NCBI RefSeq assembly: GCF_000186265.1
Contig: NC_014934.1
Coordinates: 3,100,001 to 3,164,000 of the forward strand
DNA from: Cellulophaga algicola DSM 14237
GTDB taxonomy: Bacteria; Bacteroidota; Bacteroidia; Flavobacteriales; Flavobacteriaceae
Reading direction: 5' to 3'
Length of the DNA stretch: 64,000 bases
The notes under the pieces were generated by a model that was given only the letters and a program-made list of their open reading frames with translations, was not told where the DNA came from and did not search any database. Shown piece by piece: positions 22,164 through 31,736 of this stretch; position 1 is the stretch's first letter; each line of letters starts with the position of its first letter. Position numbers and translations under genes: made by a program.

Positions 22164-25100
22164 ATGAAAAAAGCATTTTTTTTACTTGCAGCAATCATTT
22201 ACAATTTTAGTGGTTTTGCGCAAAATGTTGCAGGTACCTTAAAGGATGAGAACGGAGAGCCCTTGCCAGGGGTAACTGTGTTAGTCTTGGGTACTAGTAA
22301 TGGAACAACATCTGATTTTGATGGAAATTTTACCATTGAATCTATGGAAGGAGACATCCTAAGATTTTCTTACTTAGGAATGAAAACAAAAGAAGTATCT
22401 GTATCCTCAGATAAACAAATGAATATTGTTTTGATAGAAGATGCAAGTGCTTTGGATGAAGTTGTCGTAACTGCTTTTGGGGTAGAAAAGAAGCAAAAAT
22501 CACTAGGGTATTCCGTAACCCAAGTTAAAACTGAGAATTTAAATTTAGCAGGGCAGTCCAATGCTATCGAAAGTTTGCAAGGTAGGGTTGCGGGTGTACA
22601 AATTAATAGAACTTCAGGTACTTCAGGAGGTGGAGTTGATATTTTAATTAGAGGAGTGACATCGGTGAACCCTAATAGAAGTAATCAACCATTAATTATT
22701 GTTGATGGTATTGCATTAAATAATGATACTTTTTCTGGGGAAGTTAGGCCAAGCGCTGGTTCAAATTCAGCGAGTAGTTCAGAACAATTTGCTTTTTCTA
22801 ATAGGGCAGGGGATATTAACCCTGAAGATATTGAAAGCTTCAATGTTTTAAAAGGAGCTGCAGCAACAGCTTTATATGGAGTCAGAGCATCGAACGGGGC
22901 TATAATAATTACAACAAAAAAAGGAAAGAAGGGCAAAGCGAAAGTTTCGTTAACTGCTTCTACAACCTTTAGAAATGTAAATAAAACGCCATCTTTGCAA
23001 ACAACATACAGAGAAGGTTTTAATGGTTTACCAAGAACTCTTTATGATCCTTCTTCAGAAACAGGATTTAATAGAGTTGAGAATGCTACTTCTTTTTATA
23101 ACTGGGGTCCAGAATATTCAGCAGATTCTGCAACCTTGAGTGATGGTACCATTGTAGATTTGACTGGAGATCAATTTTATAGCCCTTATGATCTTTTCAG
23201 AACAGGATTTAATTCTCAAGTCAATTTAAGTATTAGCGGAGCTGATGAAAAATTAGACTACTTTTTTTCATTAGGTAATAATAGTGAAGAAGGGGTATTA
23301 CCGAATACTAATTATGAAAAAACTAATTTCAGGCTAAATTCAGGATATAAAGTAACAGATAATTTTAATATAAATACATCTATATCGTATACCAATTCTG
23401 GCGGAAAAAGAGCAAATGGAGGTGATAAATCGGTAATGAGTGCATTATCGTTTTATTCAAGTACATTTCCTATTAATGATTATAGGAATCCGGATGGCTC
23501 TGAACGCGACTATTCTTTCGGAATTATTGATAACCCAAGATATTTAATGGAAACAAGTAGCTTAATTGACGATGTAAATCGTTGGGTAGGTAATGCTACC
23601 TTTAATTGGGCGCTTAAAGATTGGGTAACCATTACATATGCAGCTCAAGTTGATAATTATTCAGATAAACGTAATCGTTTTGTAGGTGCCGACTTAGATG
23701 GGGGCTCTCAAGTTGGTGGCTTTATACTAAATCAAAATATAAATTTTACGGCACTAGAATCTAATTTTTTAATAGCCTTTAATAAAGATTGGTCTGATAA
23801 ATTTACTACTGACCTTACATTGGGTCATCAAGTCTCTGATTCTAAAAGAGATTATGCAGAGGCTAGAGGCGAAGGTTTAAATGTGCCAGGTATTAATGAA
23901 ATTGGGAATACAACTAATTTTTTTATAAATAATTCAGTTACTCAGTTACGAAACATGGGTGTTTTTGGTGAATTAAAATTTGGCTATGACGATAAATTAT
24001 TTTTAACCTTAACAGGCAGAAATGATTGGCTGTCTACTTTGCCAAAAGAAAACAGATCGTTCTTTTACCCTTCTGCTAGTTTGGCCTATGATATTTCTGA
24101 TGTATTTGGTGATAATAATGTATTTACTTTCGGTAAATTAAGAGCTTCTTGGGCTGAGGTAGGTAAAGGACCTGGTTTTGGTGATGTAGGGCAATATTTT
24201 ATTGTCGATGGTGATTTCCCTTTTGGAGGTTCTGGAGGGTATAGGAGAAGTACACAATTAGGAGATTTAGAAATAGTTCCTGAAAGAAATCAGTCTACTG
24301 AGTTTGGCGCAGATTTAAGGTTTGCAAAAGATCGTATTAGATTAGATTATGCTTATTATAAAACTAGAGTTAAAGATCAGATTTTTACAGTAGGTACAGG
24401 GTATTCCTCAGGGTTATCAGGAATAACTAGAAATGCTGGTGATTTTGAAGTTTTTGGTCATGAATTATTAGTAAGTGCAAGTATTATTCAGAAAAAAGAT
24501 CTTAAATGGGACTTAATTTTAAATTGGTCAACAAGTGAAGGAAAAGTTTTAGAAATCCCAGAAGACATAGAGTCTATAATTTTTGCAGATTCAGGAACTC
24601 CTGGTGTAACTTCTGAAATACGTGCAGGAGATAAGATGGGGTCGTTATATGGTTATAAATGGACCTATATTGATGGTGAGAGATATATTGCTTCAGATGG
24701 TTTACCTGTGATAAATTTTGATGAGCGTGTAAAAGTGGGCAATGCTTTTCCTGACTTTGTATCATCTATAGGGAGTGATTTTAAATGGAAAGGAATAGGA
24801 TTTAATTTTCTATTTGAATATAAAAAAGGAGGCGATTTGTATGATTCTGGTTTAAGAAATTCTATAAGGAATGGAAATAGCTTGAGTACCTTATTTCGAG
24901 ATGAATTGGTAGTACTTGATGGTGTTATGGATGACGGTAGTGGAGGTTATGTTGCCAATACATCAGAAGGGTTAATAGATCAAAATTATTATAGAAGTTC
25001 AACTCAATACAACAGAGCCTCAGAAGTTTTGATTCAAGATGCTTCATGGGTAAAACTTCGTAATGTAAGTCTTTCATACGAAATTCAAAGTAAGTTTATA

Positions 25101-25286
25101 AGTACATTAAATTTATCTAAAGTAAGTATAACTGCTAGTGCCAACAACATTTTAATATGGACACCCTTCGATGGTTTTGATCCGGAAGGAAATCAATACA
25201 GCGCAGGTAGTAATGTATATGGTTTTACAGGCTTAAGTGTTCCAATATCTGAAAGCTATTCATTAGGTGTAAACATAGGATTCTAA
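22164..25286 (+). CDS. SusC/RagA family TonB-linked outer membrane protein
   Basis: I choose ATG 22164 (MKKAFFLLAAIIYNFSGFAQ, a good signal peptide); the open frame also extends upstream to a TTG at 22113. From ATG it is 1040 residues. Order: signal, carboxypeptidase-regulatory-like domain (VAGTLKDENGEPLPGVTVLV), TonB-box region (DEVVVTAFG), plug domain (NAIESLQGRVAGVQI, IRGVTSVNPNR, IIVDGIAL, FNVLKGAAATALYG), then a 22-stranded barrel ending in a hydrophobic terminal strand with final F. It imports large substrates with its SusD partner, 10 nt downstream. The substrate is not shown by the sequence, and no glycan enzymes are adjacent. Confidence 0.95.
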   Translation: MKKAFFLLAAIIYNFSGFAQNVAGTLKDENGEPLPGVTVLVLGTSNGTTSDFDGNFTIESMEGDILRFSYLGMKTKEVSVSSDKQMNIVLIEDASALDEVVVTAFGVEKKQKSLGYSVTQVKTENLNLAGQSNAIESLQGRVAGVQINRTSGTSGGGVDILIRGVTSVNPNRSNQPLIIVDGIALNNDTFSGEVRPSAGSNSASSSEQFAFSNRAGDINPEDIESFNVLKGAAATALYGVRASNGAIIITTKKGKKGKAKVSLTASTTFRNVNKTPSLQTTYREGFNGLPRTLYDPSSETGFNRVENATSFYNWGPEYSADSATLSDGTIVDLTGDQFYSPYDLFRTGFNSQVNLSISGADEKLDYFFSLGNNSEEGVLPNTNYEKTNFRLNSGYKVTDNFNINTSISYTNSGGKRANGGDKSVMSALSFYSSTFPINDYRNPDGSERDYSFGIIDNPRYLMETSSLIDDVNRWVGNATFNWALKDWVTITYAAQVDNYSDKRNRFVGADLDGGSQVGGFILNQNINFTALESNFLIAFNKDWSDKFTTDLTLGHQVSDSKRDYAEARGEGLNVPGINEIGNTTNFFINNSVTQLRNMGVFGELKFGYDDKLFLTLTGRNDWLSTLPKENRSFFYPSASLAYDISDVFGDNNVFTFGKLRASWAEVGKGPGFGDVGQYFIVDGDFPFGGSGGYRRSTQLGDLEIVPERNQSTEFGADLRFAKDRIRLDYAYYKTRVKDQIFTVGTGYSSGLSGITRNAGDFEVFGHELLVSASIIQKKDLKWDLILNWSTSEGKVLEIPEDIESIIFADSGTPGVTSEIRAGDKMGSLYGYKWTYIDGERYIASDGLPVINFDERVKVGNAFPDFVSSIGSDFKWKGIGFNFLFEYKKGGDLYDSGLRNSIRNGNSLSTLFRDELVVLDGVMDDGSGGYVANTSEGLIDQNYYRSSTQYNRASEVLIQDASWVKLRNVSLSYEIQSKFISTLNLSKVSITASANNILIWTPFDGFDPEGNQYSAGSNVYGFTGLSVPISESYSLGVNIGF

Positions 25287-25296
25287 AAATATAAGT

Positions 25297-26781
25297 ATGA
25301 AAAATATAATAACTAAAATAGTATTATTAGTCGCATTTACAGCTCTTTTTGTAGCCTGTAGTGAAGAGTATTTTGAAGTAAATACTCCATCAAATACTGC
25401 AACGCTAGAGGAGTTACGTATGCAAGATTTAATTGCACCAGTAATTCATAGTACAATGGAAGCCCAACGTTCTGCGGAGTTATCTTTTGGTAATTACGTC
25501 CAGAATTTTGTTAGCACTGGAGGAGGAGCAGCAGGGCAAACAATGGCAAGTGGACTCTGGGAACAGGTATATCTTTATATCTTACCAAATTTAAAGGTAA
25601 TCAAAGAAAAAGCCATAGAAAGTAATGCAATACATATTGGAGCAATTACAGATATATTAACGGCCATTAATATTGGTATTGCTACAGATACTTGGGACAA
25701 TATCCCTTATTCAGATGCAACTGACGGGCCTAATAATAGTTTTCCAATATTTGATACGCAAGAAGAGATATATACTCAAATATTTATTTTATTAGATGGT
25801 GCAATTTCTGCTTTAGAAACTACGGATAATTCTGGTTTTGCTTTAGGAAGTTCAGATCTCATTTATGGCGGAAATTCAGATAAATGGCTACGAACAGCTT
25901 ATACTATAAAAGCACGTTACCAACTACACTTGGTAAATAAAGGTACTATGTCCGCTAATGATGTTATCGCAACAATTTCAAACGGTTATACTTCAACGGA
26001 TGATGATTTTCTAATGTTTTATGATGATAAAAATATAAATCCTTGGTATTCTGTAGAGGTTCTGGCGAGATCAACGGGTAATTTCAGTAATGACATTGCA
26101 AGTCAATTAGTAAGTTCAATGAATGGCACGTATTATCCTTTTCAAGGAAGCACTGTTGTCATAGATCCTAGATTGCCATTATTTGCAGAAAGATCTAATG
26201 AGGATGTTGAATACAAAGGTTTCGTAAGTGGCGGCCTAGGGGTGTCTCCAGATGGTTCAGATGCTAATACAAGTTTTAAAACTGATGGATATTATACTAG
26301 TGTAGATTCTCCATTAATGTTAATTAGTTATGCCGAGGCTATGTTTATAAAGGCAGAAGCTGAATTCCTCGCTAATGGAGGTACGACCACTAGCGTAGGC
26401 TCAAATTTACGGGCTTATACGGCTTATATGGAAGGTATTCAGGCAAGTATGGATATGTATGGTGTTGACGCGTTAGACTACTTATTAGATGCGTCAATAG
26501 CAGTTGAAGAGACAGGCTTAATGTTAAACCATATTTTAAAAGAAAAATACATTCATAATTTTTTAAATCCAGAAACGTTTGTGGATTTTAGGAGATATGA
26601 TTTTTCAGAGAATGTCTTTAAAGGACTTCAAATTAGATTGGAGGATTCGGCTGATTCTAATGAATATAGTGGGGAATGGTTTAGGAGAGCAGAATACCCA
26701 ACCGTTGAGGTTTCTAGAAATGAAGCTAATGTTTTAGCAAATCAGAAAACTCCAATAACTCCTGTTTGGTGGGATAATTAA
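25297..26781 (+). CDS. SusD/RagB family nutrient-binding lipoprotein
   Basis: A 494-residue outer-membrane lipoprotein (lipobox FVAC21, followed by SEEYFEVN). It is the SusD-homologue type with EVNTPSNTAT at the mature start, helical TPR-like segments and the C-terminal KEKYIHNFLNPETFVDFRR region. It caps the SusC barrel to form the bi-lobed importer. It follows susC by 10 nt, so they are translated from one message. The family branch (SusD-like type 2) often occurs without sugar-degrading enzymes, so a peptide or other ligand is possible; that is inference. Confidence 0.93.
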   Translation: MKNIITKIVLLVAFTALFVACSEEYFEVNTPSNTATLEELRMQDLIAPVIHSTMEAQRSAELSFGNYVQNFVSTGGGAAGQTMASGLWEQVYLYILPNLKVIKEKAIESNAIHIGAITDILTAINIGIATDTWDNIPYSDATDGPNNSFPIFDTQEEIYTQIFILLDGAISALETTDNSGFALGSSDLIYGGNSDKWLRTAYTIKARYQLHLVNKGTMSANDVIATISNGYTSTDDDFLMFYDDKNINPWYSVEVLARSTGNFSNDIASQLVSSMNGTYYPFQGSTVVIDPRLPLFAERSNEDVEYKGFVSGGLGVSPDGSDANTSFKTDGYYTSVDSPLMLISYAEAMFIKAEAEFLANGGTTTSVGSNLRAYTAYMEGIQASMDMYGVDALDYLLDASIAVEETGLMLNHILKEKYIHNFLNPETFVDFRRYDFSENVFKGLQIRLEDSADSNEYSGEWFRRAEYPTVEVSRNEANVLANQKTPITPVWWDN

Positions 26782-26844
26782 TTTAACAAAAACATAAAAT
26801 TACTGATGCTTAGATTTAATGTTATAATTAAATAATTTATTTTT

Positions 26845-26889
26845 AAATTTAAAGCTAAATGATAATTTATCATCTAGCTTTAAATTTTT
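26845..26889. terminator. Long bidirectional hairpin between susD and the leftward pair
   Basis: Outer arms AAATTTAAAGCTA (26845-26857) and TAGCTTTAAATTT (26875-26887) are perfectly complementary. Inner arms ATGATAA/TTATCAT extend the stem with small mismatches. T-rich sequence follows on both sides. It lies between the susD stop (26781) and the end of the leftward gene at 26893, so it can serve both. Confidence 0.75.
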
Positions 26890-26892
26890 CTA

Positions 26893-27957
26893 TTATTTAA
26901 AGTATAAATTAATAACCTCACAAAGTGTATTAATATCCTCTTTGGTATGAGCAGCACTGATTATAATTCTACTCATGAGATTAGCATTTTCATTGGGGTA
27001 CCTAAAACTGGTTACTAGAATATGGTGTTCTTCTAAGTAAGCTGTCAACTTTTCGTCCGAAAAAGTAAATGCAGGATGACCAAGCATAAATTTAAACTTC
27101 GATACTCTATCAATATTCTCTCTGAAATATTCAACATTTTGATAAAGTAGTACACGTTTTACATTCAATAAAGCTTCACTTTGATAAATACTTGCAAGGT
27201 TTGCTGGCGAAGCGGGACTTGCTCCTCCGAAAAAAATGGTGTTGGTAAGTTCTTTAATTCGATTAGAACTCGCAAAAATAGCACCGCCTTGTACACCAAA
27301 ACCTTTGCCTAGAGAGCAACAAACAATTAGCTCCTTAGGATTCAAGTTTTCTATAATTCTAAAAACACCACCACCATTCTTACCTGTAATTCCTATGCCA
27401 TGAGAATCATCTACAACGAGGATTACATCTTCTAAAGGTAGTGCTTGCAGTCCTTTATAATCAGGGAAATTAGCACCCGAAAAATCTATGGAATCAAGAA
27501 AAACTACAGGTGTATTTGTTTTATTTTTTTCCAAATGATCGCGAATAGCAATATTTAAAGATGAAAAAGTAACATATGAGGTAGGTTTGTTCTCTTCATG
27601 ATTAGTAACATATAGAGCAGAATGTGTATTGGGCGTATAAAAGAATTTAAATTCCTTTTTATTCAAAAACTGACCTATAAATTGACCAGCCAAGTACCCG
27701 GAGGATAAGCTTAAACAAGCTTCACTACCTACTAATTTGGCAAGATAGCCCTCTACTTGGTCATAGATGTTAATCCGAATATTAGATTTTCTAGAGGCAC
27801 CATAATTAGTACCGTATTTTCGGATATTATCAATATATAAATTTTGAAATTCAACATCCGTCTGCAAGCCTAAATAAGCAGTACCCCCAAAATAAAGATA
27901 ATTGGTGCTGCCTACCTGAAGGTCTTTTCCTGGAAATGAATCAATGTATTTTATCAT
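26893..27957 (-). CDS. Pyridoxal-phosphate enzyme of the alpha-oxoamine synthase (AONS/KBL)-like family
   Basis: A 354-residue class I/II aminotransferase-fold enzyme. Motifs: NYLYFGGTAYLGL at the N-terminus, YGTNYGASRKSN (about 48-59), VVDDSHGIGITGKNGGGV (about 181-198) and the PLP lysine K218 in CSLGKGFGVQGGAIFAS. This layout is that of 8-amino-7-oxononanoate synthase / 2-amino-3-ketobutyrate CoA ligase. It is shorter than those (about 395), and the standard T-x-x-K-A-F-G around the lysine reads SLGKGFG. It is therefore a divergent member with an uncertain substrate. Its start overlaps the stop of the upstream dipeptide epimerase gene by one base, so the two are functionally coupled. Confidence 0.8.
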   Translation of the reverse strand: MIKYIDSFPGKDLQVGSTNYLYFGGTAYLGLQTDVEFQNLYIDNIRKYGTNYGASRKSNIRINIYDQVEGYLAKLVGSEACLSLSSGYLAGQFIGQFLNKKEFKFFYTPNTHSALYVTNHEENKPTSYVTFSSLNIAIRDHLEKNKTNTPVVFLDSIDFSGANFPDYKGLQALPLEDVILVVDDSHGIGITGKNGGGVFRIIENLNPKELIVCCSLGKGFGVQGGAIFASSNRIKELTNTIFFGGASPASPANLASIYQSEALLNVKRVLLYQNVEYFRENIDRVSKFKFMLGHPAFTFSDEKLTAYLEEHHILVTSFRYPNENANLMSRIIISAAHTKEDINTLCEVINLYFK

Positions 27958-28967
27958 TATCTAAGTGTTATACCACTACCACCAAGTTTAGGGTATATTA
28001 AGCTGGCATCTTTACTAATGATGATACCATCTGCAATATCTTCTTTTAATAACATAGAACCGTCCATATCCACATAGTCTAATTGCGGTAATAATTGGGC
28101 AATTGCAGAGATGCCTACAGAAGACTCGGTCATACAACCCACCATTACTTTTAAACCTAAGTCTTTTCCTTCTTTTATCATACGCAAGGCAGGGGTTAGT
28201 CCACCACATTTTGTTAATTTAATATTGATGCCGCTAAAGTGCAAACCACATTTCTCTACATCGCTTTCTAAAATACAGCTTTCATCGGCAATAATAGGAA
28301 GAACACTATGGTGCATTACTTTTTCCATACCATCCCAATCATCAGCCTTTAGGGGTTGCTCTAAAAATTCTACCCCTAAATCTTTTAAAAGTGGAGCATT
28401 GAAAATAGTTTCTTCGGCTGTCCAAGCGCAATTAGCATCAATCCTGAAAATAGCATCGGTATGTTTTCGTAATTCTTTAACGATATTAACATCATTATCG
28501 GTACCTAACTTTATCTTATAAATAGGCCAAGGAGTTTCTTGCATTTTGGCTACCATTTTTTCAATACTAGCAATACCAATGGTGTAATTTGTAGTAGGGT
28601 AGTGGTCTAGGTTTGTATTCCAGATTTCATACAATGGCTTCCCTTTTAACTTGCCAAAGAGGTCATGAGCAGCTAAATCTAAAGCACAAATAGCAAAATT
28701 AGAAAGACCTTTATGGGTTAAAAATGTATGAAATATTTCTGGCGTTGTAAATGTATACGCCTGTATTGCTGTTCGTATGGCATTTATCTCCGCCATCATA
28801 CTTTCTACAGAAATTTTATAGTATGGATTTGAGGTTGCTTCTCCGTATCCTGTTTGGCCATTTAAACTGAGGCTTGCAATTAATGTATTTTGAAAATCGT
28901 GAGACTCTCTAGAGATACTAAATGTGTGTTTTAAAGGTAATATGTATTTTTTTAAATCTAGCTGCAT
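27957..28967 (-). CDS. Dipeptide epimerase (L-Ala-D/L-Glu epimerase type), enolase superfamily
   Basis: I choose the ATG at 28967 (MQLDLKKYILPLKHTFSISR), giving about 336 residues. A longer frame to 29036 adds a hydrophobic, non-homologous stretch that overlaps the terminator hairpin at 29015-29046. Enolase-superfamily residues are in place: K151-x-K153 (YKIKLG), D178 (DANCAW), E203 (EQPL), D228 (ADES) and K250 (NIKLTKCGG). The late DMDG motif, D-x-D, is a mark of dipeptide epimerases. Such enzymes interconvert L-Ala-D-Glu and L-Ala-L-Glu in murein-peptide recycling, though many accept other dipeptides. It is co-transcribed with the alpha-oxoamine-synthase-like gene. Confidence 0.85.
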   Translation of the reverse strand: MQLDLKKYILPLKHTFSISRESHDFQNTLIASLSLNGQTGYGEATSNPYYKISVESMMAEINAIRTAIQAYTFTTPEIFHTFLTHKGLSNFAICALDLAAHDLFGKLKGKPLYEIWNTNLDHYPTTNYTIGIASIEKMVAKMQETPWPIYKIKLGTDNDVNIVKELRKHTDAIFRIDANCAWTAEETIFNAPLLKDLGVEFLEQPLKADDWDGMEKVMHHSVLPIIADESCILESDVEKCGLHFSGINIKLTKCGGLTPALRMIKEGKDLGLKVMVGCMTESSVGISAIAQLLPQLDYVDMDGSMLLKEDIADGIIISKDASLIYPKLGGSGITLR

Positions 28968-29014
28968 CGTATAATTCTTTGTACGAAAATAAGCAAAGAC
29001 AAAATATAAAAAAA

Positions 29015-29046
29015 CGAAAAGCCATTGAAATTTCAATGGCTTTTCG
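29015..29046 (-). terminator. Perfect 32-bp palindromic terminator
   Basis: CGAAAAGCCATTGAAA joined to TTTCAATGGCTTTTCG, arms directly adjacent. Read leftwards it is followed by a T-run, so it ends transcription of the head-GIN gene (29065-29799). It lies between that gene and the epimerase start. Confidence 0.85.
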
Positions 29047-29064
29047 TGTAGTTGTGTTTATCGG

Positions 29065-29799
29065 TTAGTTGTTAAATGTAACACTGCCAGAAACATTCTT
29101 TTTAGTATCTACTTGGGCCTTTCCAGAATAGGATATATTCCCACCACTACTTGCATCTGCATGTAGCGTTTCAGAGACATTAATAGCAACATTAGCGCCA
29201 CTACTTGCTTCTGCATTACAAAATTTTGTAGCTAACTCATTAGCACTAACATTTGATCCGCTGCTGGCATCAATAGTTGCATTTCCTGTTTCTCCTATTA
29301 TTTTAATATTGGCACCACTGCTTGCATCAATATCTAAATTATCAGTAACTACTTTTAAATTTACTAGAGAACCACTACTAGAATCTATTGTTAGTCGTTC
29401 TGATTTTATAGTGTTTTTTGCAGTTAAATTTGCACCACTAGCGCTTTTTATTTCTGATATATTAGGCAAGGATACATAAACTTTTTTTGTGGCATTACCT
29501 ATGTTTTCAATGGCATGTATTTTAAGAACATTATTGTTTATATCTGTTCCGATAAGAGCTATAATGTTCTCATCTGCTTCTACTGTAATTTCAAATATAG
29601 CTGCTTGGGTTACAATTACTTCTAGTCCTTCTGAGGCAGAAATTACTGTAAAATCTTCGTTCACAGGTCTACTATCTTTGGTTACTATTCCGTTTCCTTT
29701 CACACCAGATCCAAACTCACCTATTTTTATATCCATTCCACAGGAAGTTAAAAAAACGCTTAGGGCTAGTGTGATTGCAATTCTTACTAAAGTTGTCAT
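29065..29799 (-). CDS. Head-GIN (DUF2807) domain lipoprotein
   Basis: A 244-residue lipoprotein (lipobox LTSC20). It matches the DUF2807 head-GIN family: GNGIVTKDSRPV near the mature start, SEGLEVIVTQ, then regularly spaced D/E-ASSGAN units (DASSGANIKI, DASSGSNVS, EASSGANVA, DASSGGNIS). These units predict a right-handed beta-helix. The family is frequent in Bacteroidetes and often stands beside PspC and PadR genes, as here. It is probably an envelope-stress-related adhesin-like surface protein; the function is unproven. A 19-bp palindrome (29846-29864) lies in its upstream region. Confidence 0.88.
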   Translation of the reverse strand: MTTLVRIAITLALSVFLTSCGMDIKIGEFGSGVKGNGIVTKDSRPVNEDFTVISASEGLEVIVTQAAIFEITVEADENIIALIGTDINNNVLKIHAIENIGNATKKVYVSLPNISEIKSASGANLTAKNTIKSERLTIDSSSGSLVNLKVVTDNLDIDASSGANIKIIGETGNATIDASSGSNVSANELATKFCNAEASSGANVAINVSETLHADASSGGNISYSGKAQVDTKKNVSGSVTFNN

Positions 29800-29845
29800 G
29801 ATTGTTGTTTTTATGATTGATGTAAAGTTGTTATTTATTTAGGTT

Positions 29846-29864
29846 GTTTTATAACTTATAAAAC
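29846..29864. promoter_or_regulatory. Palindrome upstream of the head-GIN gene, candidate operator
   Basis: GTTTTATAA-C-TTATAAAAC, 9-bp perfect arms around a single C, about 47 nt upstream of the gene start at 29799. The compact, symmetric, A/T-rich form is what a dimeric regulator would bind. The PadR protein encoded in the same cluster is a candidate, but no second identical copy was seen. Confidence 0.45.
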
Positions 29865-29952
29865 TCAACTGTTGTTTTTGATTGATGAATTGTAATGTAT
29901 TGGAGGTAATAGGTATCACTAGTGGTTTAGTGTTTACGACCATAATAAATTT

Positions 29953-31734
29953 TTAATTTTGGTCAGCATCAACGTGGATTCCATTTTCATCTATTTTCAA
30001 AATGAATGATTCCCCGTTATCGTTAACATCAATGTCAATTCCGTCTTCATCTATTTTAATTTTTCCCTTTTCACCATTTTCATTGATGTTGATATCTATA
30101 CCATTGGCATTTATTTTTACGTGGTTATTATCTTCAGAGATAGCTATTTCTTTATTAGGACAGTCTAAGCACTTTAGCGTTCCATTATTTCCCATGATCC
30201 ATTTATAGTCATAGACATCACAGTCGTTAATGTCCGAATCATTTTTGGTGTTAATTCTCCAACAATTATCTGTATTGTTTAAAAATTTTAGAGCCATCCC
30301 TTTTGGTAAGTAGACAAATACTCGGACTTCCTGATTTTTAAATTTGTTTTCTCTTCTCGTGGTTAAGAATTCATTTAGTTCTAACGTATTTCCTTCTAGA
30401 GTATAGTCATAATTTATTTTTTCTGCAGTTTCCCTAGCATTTGGGAATGACTTTCCATTAGCATTTTTCTGAATTTCTATATGAATAAGAGAATCTTTAG
30501 AAGTCCTGAAGTTGAATTCGACGTCTTTTGAGGATAAAATTTCTTTTCCGTTATCATCATAACTAACGACCATATCGCCAATGTTTAACGTTCTTCTATT
30601 CCAATGCAAATCATTAGAGACAAAAGCAATATTTAAAGTGTCATTTGGGTTGTTTAAGTAGTATTCATTGTCTGTTATTGCACTATCCCAAAAAGCTCTA
30701 GATGCAGCTTGTTTACCGGCAAGAATCATAATTGCAATAAGTGAAATTAACCATAAACCTAATAAGGTAAATTTAGCAACAGCTCCAATAGATTTTAAAT
30801 TAGTGATAAGAATTTTTAAACCAAGATACATTAGAAAAAATAGCGGAATAGCCACCAATAGAAAAGCAAATATGGCTACAATCCAAAAAGGAGTGTCTGT
30901 TGCATCTACCAATTCATATAAGTTTAAAGGGCCTAGGTGTATCGTATCAAAAACACCCAATGTAAAGAAACCAACTAACATAGCAATTAATCCTGCCCCT
31001 CCTGTAAGTATTAATAAGATACCGACAAATTTACCTATGATTTTGAAGAAAAACATAATGATTTCTCCGAGGGTGTCAAAAAAAGTTTTGCCGCTACTTT
31101 TAACTTTATTTCCTACTTTTTCATAGTCAACATTTTTTACACGGTCTGCAACTTCATCAAAACCTTCTTTTACTTTGCGTTCAATATTGCTAATGTTTAC
31201 ATCTTCACCACGCATGTCTAATTTTTGAGCGGTTGTTTTGGCTTCAGGAATCAAAATCCATAGTAAGCCATAAATAAAAGCAAAACTTCCTCCAGACCCA
31301 ACAGTGAAAACAACCCAAAGAATACGCACCCAAATAGGGTCTAAGCCAATATAATGGCCTATGCCTGCAGAAACACCAGCAACATACTTAGCTTCAATAT
31401 CACGGTATAATTTTTTAACTCTTTTTGGTTCTTTAGAAGCCTTTACGGGCTCATCGTCAAAAATATCTTCATCAACCATATAGTCTTCTGGTTGCCCCAT
31501 GATAGCGATAACTTCATCTACTTCTTTGGTGGTAATTACTTGACGTTCATTAGCCAATTTTTCATGAAAAAGTTCTGCAATTCTAGCTTCAATATCTGCT
31601 AAAATCTCATCGCTTCCAGAGGTATTTGCAAACGATCTTTTTACAGATTCAAGATAGTGTCGCATTTTGTTATAGGCATTTTCATCAATATGAAAAAGTA
31701 TGTTAGCGAGGTTTATATTTACAGTCTTGTTCAT
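29953..31734 (-). CDS. PspC domain membrane protein with GIN-like C-terminal part
   Basis: A 593-residue inner-membrane protein. The N-terminal cytosolic region has helices (about 1-100); KKLYRDIEAKYVAGVSAGIGHYIGLDPIWVRILW (given here by its ends KKLYRD and VRILW) is the PspC domain, followed by transmembrane segments (about 140-165 and three more at 230-350). The periplasmic C-terminus (about 370-593) is beta-rich, with D/N-G-I-D-I repeats (NANGIDININ, DEDGIDIDVN, DENGIHVDAD). PspC proteins sense and respond to envelope stress. The gene ends 3 nt from the PadR gene start region: the PadR stop is at 31737 and this ATG at 31734, so PadR is translated first and PspC follows. Confidence 0.88.
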   Translation of the reverse strand: MNKTVNINLANILFHIDENAYNKMRHYLESVKRSFANTSGSDEILADIEARIAELFHEKLANERQVITTKEVDEVIAIMGQPEDYMVDEDIFDDEPVKASKEPKRVKKLYRDIEAKYVAGVSAGIGHYIGLDPIWVRILWVVFTVGSGGSFAFIYGLLWILIPEAKTTAQKLDMRGEDVNISNIERKVKEGFDEVADRVKNVDYEKVGNKVKSSGKTFFDTLGEIIMFFFKIIGKFVGILLILTGGAGLIAMLVGFFTLGVFDTIHLGPLNLYELVDATDTPFWIVAIFAFLLVAIPLFFLMYLGLKILITNLKSIGAVAKFTLLGLWLISLIAIMILAGKQAASRAFWDSAITDNEYYLNNPNDTLNIAFVSNDLHWNRRTLNIGDMVVSYDDNGKEILSSKDVEFNFRTSKDSLIHIEIQKNANGKSFPNARETAEKINYDYTLEGNTLELNEFLTTRRENKFKNQEVRVFVYLPKGMALKFLNNTDNCWRINTKNDSDINDCDVYDYKWIMGNNGTLKCLDCPNKEIAISEDNNHVKINANGIDININENGEKGKIKIDEDGIDIDVNDNGESFILKIDENGIHVDADQN

Positions 31735-31736
31735 CG

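Noticed and set aside
28968-29036. Longer start of the dipeptide epimerase gene
   Set aside because: The extra residues are hydrophobic and non-homologous, and they overlap the 32-bp terminator palindrome at 29015-29046.
29065-29799. SSGAN-type repeats in the head-GIN protein as a collagen-like or CRISPR-type repeat array
   Set aside because: They are protein-level structural repeats typical of DUF2807; the DNA copies vary and no spacer pattern exists.
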